Source of the DNA: an uncultured Prevotella sp.
Lineage (GTDB): Bacteria > Bacteroidota > Bacteroidia > Bacteroidales > Bacteroidaceae
Length of the DNA: 64,000 nt
Direction of reading: 5' to 3'
Assembly (NCBI GenBank): GCA_946548065.1
Contig: CAMNPM010000004.1
Span: forward strand, 28,769-92,768
Of the stretch, positions 8,263 to 16,194 are shown piece after piece. The notes beneath the pieces were generated by a model. The model ran no database searches, was not told the DNA's origin, and saw only the letters and a list, made by a program, of their open reading frames with translations. The position numbers were made by a program, and so were the translations under genes. Positions within the stretch are counted from its first letter, which is position 1, and every line of letters starts with the position of its first letter.

Positions 8263-9759
8263 CTATATTTCTTTATGCACCTCGTGTCCTTCTACGTAGA
8301 TGGCAGAGAACGGACGTGCGGGACACAGGTTTTCGCACGCGCCGCATCCTATGCATCGCGCCTCGTTGACGACAGGGATCATTGCCGACTCCTCGTCGTC
8401 GGGGTCAGAGAACACCATCTCGATGGCTCCCGTCGGACAGTGGCGTGCACAGTTGCCACACGACACACCGTCGGTCAGCGGGATGCAGTTTTTCTTGACC
8501 CATACCGCGTGACCTATCTGCGTCGAGGCTTTCACTTCTACTGCTATGGGCTTGATGGCTCCTGCCGGGCATACCTCCGAGCAGCGGTTGCACTCCGGGC
8601 GGCAATAGCCGCGCTCGTATGACATCACGGGCTGCATCAGGTGCCAGATGTCGTCAGAGGGTCGTAGCACCTGGTTGGGACATTCCGAGATACAGAGCTG
8701 GCATCCCGTGCAGCGGGTCTGCATGTTCTTCATCGACATCGATCCGGGAGGCGACAGCGGTGTCTGTCGCTCCGGGGCTACCTTGTCTTCGATTTCAGCC
8801 AGTCCGCCATCCATTACCTTGTCTTTCTGCTGCGCCATAGCCGTGCCGGCCAGCAGTGCCGATGAGAGAAGGAATGAGCGGCGCGAGCTGTCTTTAGGCT
8901 CACTGGTCTCACTAGTTTTACTAGGATTACTAGTGCTATTAGCTTTCCTTGCGTAGCTCAGTGCGCCATGCTTGCAGCTCTCTATGCAGTCGCCGCATAC
9001 CACACAGCGGGTGCTGTCTACCGTGTGCGTCTTGAAGTCGATGCACGAGGCCTTGCAGTTCTTGGTACACATCGAGCAGTTCTTGCACTTTGCTTCGTCG
9101 AAGCGAATCTTCAGCCATGAGAACTTGGCGAAAACCGATAGAATGGTGCCTACCGGGCAGATGGTGTTACACCAGGTGCGTCCGTTCCTCCAGGCCAGCA
9201 CGGCCAGCAGCACCAGCGTGACGGCGGCAATGCCGAGCGAGATGCCCGAGCGCAGCCACACCTCTGAGTGGTAGAACGCATAACTGTCGTAGTGCTCGGC
9301 AATGCTGGCCAGCACGTTGTTGCCCGCCACGTAGACGGGCTGCAGCAGGTTGGTGGCTATGCGCCCGAAGGCAGAATAGGGAGCCAGCAGCTGCACCAAC
9401 GAGCCGACACCCAGCACCAGGGCGATGAGAAAGGCGGTGAAGACTCCACAGTGCAATGCCGTCAGGGCCTTCGAGTACGTGTAGCGATTCTTCTTGGCCC
9501 GCTTGCCCAGCCATCCGAAGATGTCCTGCATGATGCCCAGCGGGCAGATGACGGAGCAGTAGATGCGTCCGAAGACGAGCGTCAGCACTACGAGTGCCGC
9601 GATGACCACCACGTTGACGGCCAGCACAGCCTCCAATAGCTGTACTTTAGCCATCCATGCGAGGAAGGTGTGGGCGGTTCCCGTGAAGTCTAAGAAGAGC
9701 CATGTAATGCCTAAGATCATCACTGTAGCCAGAATGATTCTGATTTTCCTTAAAGTCAT
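8263..9759 (-). CDS. NapH-like/NapG-like fused polyferredoxin membrane protein with internal twin-arginine motif
   Basis: NapH-type CSVICPLG and CNTICPVG, two cytoplasmic-type ferredoxin clusters, then SSRRSFLLSSALLAGTAMAQQ, then four more Cys clusters. Confidence 0.85.
   Translation of the reverse strand: MTLRKIRIILATVMILGITWLFLDFTGTAHTFLAWMAKVQLLEAVLAVNVVVIAALVVLTLVFGRIYCSVICPLGIMQDIFGWLGKRAKKNRYTYSKALTALHCGVFTAFLIALVLGVGSLVQLLAPYSAFGRIATNLLQPVYVAGNNVLASIAEHYDSYAFYHSEVWLRSGISLGIAAVTLVLLAVLAWRNGRTWCNTICPVGTILSVFAKFSWLKIRFDEAKCKNCSMCTKNCKASCIDFKTHTVDSTRCVVCGDCIESCKHGALSYARKANSTSNPSKTSETSEPKDSSRRSFLLSSALLAGTAMAQQKDKVMDGGLAEIEDKVAPERQTPLSPPGSMSMKNMQTRCTGCQLCISECPNQVLRPSDDIWHLMQPVMSYERGYCRPECNRCSEVCPAGAIKPIAVEVKASTQIGHAVWVKKNCIPLTDGVSCGNCARHCPTGAIEMVFSDPDDEESAMIPVVNEARCIGCGACENLCPARPFSAIYVEGHEVHKEI
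8896..8949. repeat. In-frame nonamer array (6 x 9 bp) in the inter-domain linker
   Basis: AGGCTCACT GGTCTCACT AGTTTTACT AGGATTACT AGTGCTATT AGCTTTCCT; encodes NSTSNPSKTSETSEP on minus strand. Confidence 0.8.
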
Positions 9760-9766
9760 AAAGTCG

Positions 9767-10516
9767 TTATTTGTTTCGTTTAGTCAATTTTACAATCCAG
9801 ATGCTCAGTTCGTAGAGCAGATAAATAGGTAGGGCCACGATGAAGAGCGTAAAGACATCGGTCGTGGGAGTGATGATGGCGGCAACGATGAGTATTGCCA
9901 CAACAGCATGGCGGCGGTATTCGCTCATCCACTCGTCGGTCAGCAGTCCCATGCGGCCCATCAGCCCGCACACCACGGGCAGTTCGAAGACGATGCCCAT
10001 CACCAGGCTCATGCCCAGCAGTGTGTCAATATACGATTGCAGTGTCAGCATGTTGGCTACATCGGGACTCACCTGATAGGTACCCAGGAAACGCACCGTC
10101 AGTGGGAACACTACGAAGTAGTTGACCAGTGTACCCAGAAGAAACATTGCGTAGGCTGCCCCTACTATCCATACAGCATAGCGTTGCTCATTCTTGTAGA
10201 GAGCTGGCGACACAAAGCTGAACAGCTCGTATAGGATATAGGGCGAAGCCACCAGCAGTCCGGCATACATGGCGGTACGCATGTGAATCATGAACTGCTC
10301 GGTCAGTCCAGTGTTCATCAGATGTAGCTTAAAAGGTGCTGCGTCCAGCAACCTATAGGTCAGAAAGTCACTGCTTCGTGGGGCCAGTACCACGCCGAAC
10401 AGCTCGTCTTTCATCAAGAATGCTGCAACGGCGAACACCACTATAGCCGCAGCGATACGTATCAATACCGAACGCAATACGTCCAGATGGTCCCAGAATG
10501 TCTGTGGCTCATTCAT
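9767..10516 (-). CDS. tatC: Twin-arginine translocase subunit TatC
   Basis: [21 protein letters not shown]; six-TM TatC pattern, [22 protein letters not shown]-type end ([22 protein letters not shown]). Confidence 0.93.
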   Translation of the reverse strand: MNEPQTFWDHLDVLRSVLIRIAAAIVVFAVAAFLMKDELFGVVLAPRSSDFLTYRLLDAAPFKLHLMNTGLTEQFMIHMRTAMYAGLLVASPYILYELFSFVSPALYKNEQRYAVWIVGAAYAMFLLGTLVNYFVVFPLTVRFLGTYQVSPDVANMLTLQSYIDTLLGMSLVMGIVFELPVVCGLMGRMGLLTDEWMSEYRRHAVVAILIVAAIITPTTDVFTLFIVALPIYLLYELSIWIVKLTKRNK

Positions 10517-10703
10517 TCTTTACGGGCTTGTTCTTGGTCTCGTCTTCCGTTGTGTTGTCATCGTCTGTACCCTTCATGCCGTCCTTGAAGCTTTTCACAC
10601 CCTTGCCAAGACCACTCATCAGTTCGGGAATCTTCTTGCCCCCAAACAGCAACAGCACAATCAGGGTAATGACGATAATCTCCTGCATTCCTATTCCAAA
10701 CAT
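10509..10703 (-). CDS. tatA: Sec-independent translocase TatA/E
   Basis: 64 aa, [45 protein letters not shown]; overlaps tatC by 8 bp. Confidence 0.93.
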   Translation of the reverse strand: MFGIGMQEIIVITLIVLLLFGGKKIPELMSGLGKGVKSFKDGMKGTDDDNTTEDETKNKPVKNE

Positions 10704-10865
10704 ATCCTTTGATTTTTGTTTCTAGTTCCTTTATGGCAGCAAAGTTACGAAAAATCGTGTGATAAGCCAAATTTCTTTGTGTTTTTTTGACGTGCAGTAA
10801 CTTCTCTGGGTAAAAGTAGGTTCGATTTTGCCAAATAGACAATATATTTCTGGACTGCACACAAA

Positions 10866-10915
10866 AAATATTTCCCCTGCACTCGAAAAAGTTTTTGAGT
10901 GCAGGGGAAATATTT
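10866..10915. terminator. 19-bp perfect inverted repeat (long hairpin)
   Basis: AAATATTTCCCCTGCACTC-gaaaaagttttt-GAGTGCAGGGGAAATATTT, downstream of the gene ending at 10938. Confidence 0.75.
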
Positions 10916-10937
10916 GCTGAGTATTATATTACTTTCA

Positions 10938-12038
10938 TTATCTGCGTCCGCCGAAGGAACGTCCTCCGCCCATGCTCCGTCCACCACCGCTGTGGCCTCC
11001 TCCGCTGAAGCTTCCACCACCGCGTGTACCGCCTCCGCCAAAGCTTCCGCTGCTACCGAAGGACCGGCCTCCGCTGCCATAGGAGCTGCTGCGCCCACCT
11101 CCGCTGAAGCCTCCGCTGCTGTGGCTTCTGCCGCTAAAGCTTCCGCTGCCATAGGAGCTGCTGCGCCCGCCTCCACTGAAGCTTCCGCTGCTCTGGCTTC
11201 TGCCGCTAAAGCTTCCGCTGCCATAGGAGCTGCTGCGCCCGCCTCCGCTAAAGCTTCCGCTGCCATAAGAGCTGCTGCGCCCGCCTCCGTTGAAACTGCC
11301 GCTGCTGTGGCTTCTGCCGCTAAAGCTTCCGCTGCCGTAGTTGCCCGAGGTGCTGCCCGAGGGACGGCTACCGAAGGTGCGACCGCTGTTGTATGTGGTG
11401 CGACGTCCGCTGCTGCCTATGCCGGTTCGTCCGTGAACGGTGGTGCGGGTCGAGCTGATGCGGTAGCCGCCACCGTATGTGACGTGATGTCTGCTACTGT
11501 GGTGAACGCTGCGGAAGTCACCGCGGTTCCAACGGTCGAGCATTCCGAAGTGGCTTCGTCCTACGGGACGGAAGTGTTCGCGACGGCTGTGGTACCATCC
11601 GCGTCCGCCAACGACATGCCAAGCGTGTCCGCCTCTGTAGCTGGCGTAGAACGCCGGGCGTCCGAAGTAGAAATAGTCGCGGTGTGGATAGCGGGCGTAT
11701 ACGGCAAAGTGCCAGTAGCCGGCATCCCAGTAGAGTGGGCGGTAGAAATAGGTGGCGGCACAGAAAGCCTGCCACTGCCAGTCGAGCAGGATATAGCTCA
11801 TGTCGAGATTGCGACGCTCCCAATAGGTGGCGTAGACATCGTCGTAGCTGGTCACGCCCATCAGGTAGTCGAGGTTAATCTCGTAGGCAGCCTCATACTG
11901 CTCGTCGGTGAGATTAAGCTCATAGGCCATCTTGTCGGTCAGGAACAGAGCCTCGTTGCGAGCCTGCTCGTAGCTCATTGCCTTGCCCGTTGCTGCTATC
12001 GTCAGCAATGCTATCAGGGTCATCATCAACTTCTTCAT
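10938..12038 (-). CDS. Secreted Ser/Gly-rich repeat protein
   Basis: Signal peptide MKKLMMTLIALLTIAATGKA; C-terminal half GRSSSYGSGSFSGRSHSSG repeats. Confidence 0.75.
   Translation of the reverse strand: MKKLMMTLIALLTIAATGKAMSYEQARNEALFLTDKMAYELNLTDEQYEAAYEINLDYLMGVTSYDDVYATYWERRNLDMSYILLDWQWQAFCAATYFYRPLYWDAGYWHFAVYARYPHRDYFYFGRPAFYASYRGGHAWHVVGGRGWYHSRREHFRPVGRSHFGMLDRWNRGDFRSVHHSSRHHVTYGGGYRISSTRTTVHGRTGIGSSGRRTTYNSGRTFGSRPSGSTSGNYGSGSFSGRSHSSGSFNGGGRSSSYGSGSFSGGGRSSSYGSGSFSGRSQSSGSFSGGGRSSSYGSGSFSGRSHSSGGFSGGGRSSSYGSGGRSFGSSGSFGGGGTRGGGSFSGGGHSGGGRSMGGGRSFGGRR
11045..11345. repeat. Modular tandem repeat within Ser/Gly-rich gene
   Basis: Repeated GCTTCCGCTGCCATAGGAGCTGCTGCGCCCGCCTCC and GGCTTCTGCCGCTAAAGCTTCCGCTG modules. 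Confidence 0.85.
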
Positions 12039-12154
12039 TGTTTTTATCTTTTAAGCGTTATACATACTTTTTTATCTGTTCACGCTGCAAAATTACGAAG
12101 AATATGATGGAAAAGAAAAGGAATTCCCCTAAACCCAGTGGGGGAAATCCCTAT

Positions 12155-12175
12155 AGATGACAGATGAGAGATGTC
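12155..12175. repeat. Short heptamer run
   Basis: AGATGAC AGATGAG AGATGTC. Confidence 0.45.
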
Positions 12176-12189
12176 TCACCTCTTGCTTC

Positions 12190-12579
12190 TTACCATTTAG
12201 TGAAGACCCATTGTCGGCCGTCCTTGCTCAGCAGCAGACGGTCGGAGTCGAGCTGGTCTATCTTCAGGCGGATGTCGGTGAAGGGCTTGAAGCCGAAGTC
12301 CTGTTCTATCAGCAAGGTGTCGGAGGGCAGGCTTTCGGTGGATACACACTGTATGAAGATACTGTCGCCCCGATGCTGGAAGTTGCCATATACGTTGCAC
12401 TGGTCAACTATTTGCAGTCGTGTGACCGCTCCTGAGAAGCTGATATATTGGTCGTCGGCTCCGTTGAGTCGCCACTGTCCGAAGAGGTCGCCAGCCTCGC
12501 TCCCTTCCTGACAGGAAAATAGAAGCAGGAGGGAAGTGGCAAGAAGTAAGAGACGGGTATGTCTATAGAATTTTTCCAT
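12190..12579 (-). CDS. Small lipoprotein (lipocalin-like?)
   Basis: Lipobox LLLFSC; FGQWRL..DDQYISF; overlaps start of upstream Wzi-type gene. Confidence 0.55.
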   Translation of the reverse strand: MEKFYRHTRLLLLATSLLLLFSCQEGSEAGDLFGQWRLNGADDQYISFSGAVTRLQIVDQCNVYGNFQHRGDSIFIQCVSTESLPSDTLLIEQDFGFKPFTDIRLKIDQLDSDRLLLSKDGRQWVFTKW

Positions 12580-14095
12580 GATAGCCTATTCTAAAGTTGA
12601 AAGTGGTACAATTGCCGAATGTGTTGCCTCGGTCGAAGGCGAAGGCAGCTGAGAACTGCCAGGGTCCAAGCTGATAGTTGCCCTGCAGGAGCGCGTCGAA
12701 AGAGTGGCTCTTTCGGGTGAGCGGATGCGTATAGGTGCCCAGTCCCTCGCGGTAGGAGCCTTTGACAAGATAGGACAGCCGTGGGGTCAGCTCGCCGTTG
12801 ACGGCCAGGTGCCAAGCGCGGACGCGGTTGTCGCGGAACGAGGTGTAGCCATCCTTATTATATATAGGTGAGGTGATGAACCCGATGCCGGGTGTCATAC
12901 CGTAATGGGAATAGCCGTCGTAGAACCTGTGATAGTAATAGTCGTCATTGCCCACAACCAGATCAGTAATCTGACTGCGAATGGGCTCTGGATAGTCACC
13001 GCTGTCCCAATGTAATGGTCCGCCCTGATTGGTGCTCTGGAAGTATTCGAACACGGCCCCGCGCACATACTGACGGCCAGGGGTCTTGTTGGAGTATTGC
13101 AATCCCCAAAGTCCGTCCCATCCGTTGCCTTTACGCATACCAGACCCGTCTTCGAAAGGATTGTCGAGATAGGCTTGCACCTGGTGGTACTTGTTGATGT
13201 TCCAGCCAGCCTGGAAGGTGAGCACTCCCAGATGGTTGCCGTAGACCCAGTCTTCCATTGCATTGTGCTCCTGGTATTTGCTGTCGCCCACAGGCAGGAT
13301 GACTTTCCAGAAGGCTTTCAGGTTGGTGGGCTTGCTCTTGGCGGTCAGCACACCGTCGACATAGCTGTAGTTGGTGCCGCCAAACTGTGCCACATGCTCA
13401 ATGCCGGCCGTCACAAAGAAACGCTTTGTGGGGTTAGAGCGGATGTAGAGGTGCTTCTGGTGATAGTAGATTCCGGTGGCATACTGTTGGTTGATGTGGT
13501 CGGCCTCGGTCTGATGGAACCTGTCCTCGCGATAGCCGCTGTCCAAGTACTTGCCGTAGCCGAAGTCGACGTTAATCTGCACCCACCTCTTGGTGAAGGG
13601 AACGTCCCAGAACCCGTTGGTTCCAAAGTGTACCTGAGGAACAGGCTTGGCATTGGTGCCTTTTACAAACGAGCCTACTGAGAGCAGGTTGTCGCGTATC
13701 ACCTGAGGCTGCTCGCGACTGCCCACTTCGAGAAAGAAGTGCTTCCAGCTCAGGTTGACGTAGCATTGCTGCAGATACGCCTTGTGGTCGGCATGTACGG
13801 AGGCCAGGGCGTCGACGGCTCCCGACAGCTTCCAGTCCTTGCTGAAAGTATGCTCCACACGGACTGCTCCGCGCAGATAGGCGGTATTGGGTCGGGTGGC
13901 CAGCACGTGATGGCGGTTGGCCGTAAGCTGGTAGGCGGTGTAGTCGCCGCTGCCCACGCTGACCTCCGTGCCCAGGTCGTAGGTGATGTGCGTAGCCAAA
14001 GTGTCCTGAGCTTGTACAAGAGAAGGAAACTGCAAGAAGCAAGCGCAGAATAGGGTATATTTATAATTCATACTGGAATTAGAATTTCTTGCCAA
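12563..14095 (-). CDS. Capsule assembly Wzi family outer-membrane protein
   Basis: 510 aa; LGTEVSVGSGDYTAYQLTANRHHVLATRPNTAYLRG; end of polysaccharide locus. Confidence 0.8.
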   Translation of the reverse strand: MARNSNSSMNYKYTLFCACFLQFPSLVQAQDTLATHITYDLGTEVSVGSGDYTAYQLTANRHHVLATRPNTAYLRGAVRVEHTFSKDWKLSGAVDALASVHADHKAYLQQCYVNLSWKHFFLEVGSREQPQVIRDNLLSVGSFVKGTNAKPVPQVHFGTNGFWDVPFTKRWVQINVDFGYGKYLDSGYREDRFHQTEADHINQQYATGIYYHQKHLYIRSNPTKRFFVTAGIEHVAQFGGTNYSYVDGVLTAKSKPTNLKAFWKVILPVGDSKYQEHNAMEDWVYGNHLGVLTFQAGWNINKYHQVQAYLDNPFEDGSGMRKGNGWDGLWGLQYSNKTPGRQYVRGAVFEYFQSTNQGGPLHWDSGDYPEPIRSQITDLVVGNDDYYYHRFYDGYSHYGMTPGIGFITSPIYNKDGYTSFRDNRVRAWHLAVNGELTPRLSYLVKGSYREGLGTYTHPLTRKSHSFDALLQGNYQLGPWQFSAAFAFDRGNTFGNCTTFNFRIGYHGKIL

Positions 14096-14747
14096 AAGAA
14101 ATATTCAAGAAAGTAAGACCAATGATTTTAAGGTCCAGCCACCAAGAGCGATTTTTCAGATATTCCAGGTCCATTTCCAGTCGTTTCAGCATCTTCTCCA
14201 TGCTGTCAGTATAGCCATTGTAGATGGTGGCCATGGAAGTAATACCTGGGCGAATCTGGTATAGGAATTCGTAGCGTGGGTCATGCTCCATGATTTGTTG
14301 GATATAGAATTTGCGTTCTGGGCGTGGCCCTACAAATGACATGTCGCCTTTCAGCACATTCCAGAATTGCGGCAGCTCGTCCAGATGGTGGTCACGCAGA
14401 AACTTTCCAGTTTTTGTGATGCGTTCATCCGATTCAGTATTCCTCAACTGCGGACCGTCGCTTTCTGCGTCTACTCGCATACTGCGGAATTTATAGATGA
14501 AGAAAGGTCGCCCAAATCGCCCTATGCGTACTTGCTTATAGATAACAGGCCCGTCATGGTCTCTCTTAATGGCAATGTAGCAGATTAGGAAAAGCGGTGA
14601 GAAGATGATAAGGCAAAATAGTGCTGCAAAGAAATCAAACCATCGTTTGACCTCTCTTTCAAAAGCATTCATTTTGTCATATATGTAGAATTTATCGTAG
14701 TTTTGTTCCATTGGCATATCTTTGCGCGTTTGTATTAAAACGCTCAC
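14079..14747 (-). CDS. Undecaprenyl-phosphate sugar phosphotransferase (bacterial sugar transferase)
   Basis: KRWFDFFAALFCLIIFSPLFLICYIAIK..GPVIYKQVRIGRFGRPFFIYKFRSM..LDELPQFWNVLKGDMSFVGPRP. Confidence 0.92.
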   Translation of the reverse strand: MSVLIQTRKDMPMEQNYDKFYIYDKMNAFEREVKRWFDFFAALFCLIIFSPLFLICYIAIKRDHDGPVIYKQVRIGRFGRPFFIYKFRSMRVDAESDGPQLRNTESDERITKTGKFLRDHHLDELPQFWNVLKGDMSFVGPRPERKFYIQQIMEHDPRYEFLYQIRPGITSMATIYNGYTDSMEKMLKRLEMDLEYLKNRSWWLDLKIIGLTFLNISFGKKF

Positions 14748-14787
14748 GATCGTCTTTTATTGTATTTTCCGATGATAATTCTTCGCT

Positions 14788-15933
14788 TTATTGAAAACGG
14801 TTAATCTGTTGGACGATTTCTTGCATTTCTTGTATTGTCGATACCGGGCTGATGGGCAGGCTCAGCTCCTCGCGGTGAATCTGTTCGGTGATGGGCAGGC
14901 TGAGTCCGCGCCACTCTTGATAGCACGACTGCTGGTGAGGTGGGATGGGGTAGTGTACCATCGTCTCAATACCCTGCTGCCTCAGATGCTGCTGCAGCTG
15001 GTCGCGCCGGGAGCATAGTATGGGAAAGATGTGGTAGACGTGCTGGCCGTTTGCCGACTTTCGTGGCAGTCTGACGAGCGGGTTGTCCAGGCGGTCGTAG
15101 TAATACTGGGCTATCTGCTGTCGCCGCTGGTTGTCGCTGTCCAAATGGCGCAGCTTCACATCCAGCACGGCAGCCTGAATCTCATCCATCCGGCTGTTGC
15201 GACCCTTGTACTCAAACACGTACTTCTTGGCAGAACCGTAGTTGGCCAATGCGCGGATGCAGTCTGCCAGCTCTTTGTCGTCGGTGGTCACGGCTCCCGC
15301 GTCGCCTAGAGCCCCCAGGTTCTTGGTGGGGTAGAAGCTGTGGCCCGCCGCATCGCCCAGCGAACCCGTACGTATTCCGCTATCCTTCTCAGCTCTTTCC
15401 TCTGGCTTCTCATCTCCTGCCCCTATATATCTGCACCCGTGGGCCTGGGCATTGTCCTCCACCAGCTTCAGTTTGTATTTCTTGCACAGTTGTCCGATGC
15501 GCTCGGTAAAGGCACAGCGGCCATACAGATGGACAATCATGATGGAACGGGTGCGTGGAGTAATATGCTGCTCGATGAGGCTGTCGTCAATCTCCAGCGT
15601 GTCGATGTCGGGCTCTACCAGCACGGGCTTCAGCCCGTTCTCCGTGATGGCCAGTATGGAGGCGATATAGGTGTTGGCAGGCACGATGACCTCGTCGCCC
15701 GCCTGCATCACTCCCATCTCGATATAGGCGCGATAGATGAGCGTCAGCGCGTCGAGTCCGTTGCCCACACCCACGCAGTATTTTGTCCCGATGTATCCGG
15801 CATAGTGTTCCTCGAACGCGGCATTCGCCTCGCCCTGCAGATACCAGCCCGAGCTGACAACCCTCCGGACTGCCTGCTCTATCTCGTCAACATACTGCTG
15901 GTTCACGCGTTTCAGGTCTAAAAACTTTATCAT
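14788..15933 (-). CDS. DegT/DnrJ/EryC1/StrS PLP-dependent aminotransferase
   Basis: [44 protein letters not shown]; start set to ATG 15933 (longer ORF crosses promoter). Confidence 0.9.
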   Translation of the reverse strand: MIKFLDLKRVNQQYVDEIEQAVRRVVSSGWYLQGEANAAFEEHYAGYIGTKYCVGVGNGLDALTLIYRAYIEMGVMQAGDEVIVPANTYIASILAITENGLKPVLVEPDIDTLEIDDSLIEQHITPRTRSIMIVHLYGRCAFTERIGQLCKKYKLKLVEDNAQAHGCRYIGAGDEKPEERAEKDSGIRTGSLGDAAGHSFYPTKNLGALGDAGAVTTDDKELADCIRALANYGSAKKYVFEYKGRNSRMDEIQAAVLDVKLRHLDSDNQRRQQIAQYYYDRLDNPLVRLPRKSANGQHVYHIFPILCSRRDQLQQHLRQQGIETMVHYPIPPHQQSCYQEWRGLSLPITEQIHREELSLPISPVSTIQEMQEIVQQINRFQ

Positions 15934-15938
15934 GGCTG

Positions 15939-15946
15939 CAAAGGTA
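15939..15946 (-). promoter_or_regulatory. -7 element TACCTTTG, 5 nt before DegT ATG
   Basis: Minus strand TACCTTTG-CAGCC-ATG. Confidence 0.65.
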
Positions 15947-16043
15947 CGATTAAACGAGGAAAATGCAAAGGAAAAGCGCTTTTTTCTTCTCATTTGGACG
16001 ACTTGGAATCCTCAGTGCATCCAGTTTGAAGGATGTTTTTTCT

Positions 16044-16119
16044 GAGTTAACTCAAGTCTTCAGATGAGCTAACTCGCAAAAAGTTTTGAGCTAGCTCGTG
16101 AACCCGTCTGAGTTAACTC
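16044..16119. promoter_or_regulatory. Four 10-bp palindromes at exact 22-bp spacing (putative operator array)
   Basis: GAGTTAACTC 16044, GAGCTAACTC 16066, GAGCTAGCTC 16088, GAGTTAACTC 16110; all spacers 12 nt. Confidence 0.75.
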
Positions 16120-16176
16120 AACTTTTTGCTGGCGATAATTTATCTAAAGAATATTTTTTTTCTAATTAATTATTTG

Positions 16177-16184
16177 TACCTTTG
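16177..16184 (+). promoter_or_regulatory. -7 element TACCTTTG for GT4 gene
   Basis: TACCTTTG-CAGGCAGATT-ATG. Confidence 0.65.
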
Positions 16185-16194
16185 CAGGCAGATT

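Noticed and set aside
10899-12107. 402-aa Ala-rich ORF on + strand
   Set aside because: Antisense to the signal-peptide-bearing Ser/Gly-rich gene; open only because of repeat composition.
16044-16119. CRISPR-like repeat/spacer appearance
   Set aside because: Repeats are only 10 bp and palindromic with 12-nt spacers and no cas genes; a phased operator or hairpin fits better.
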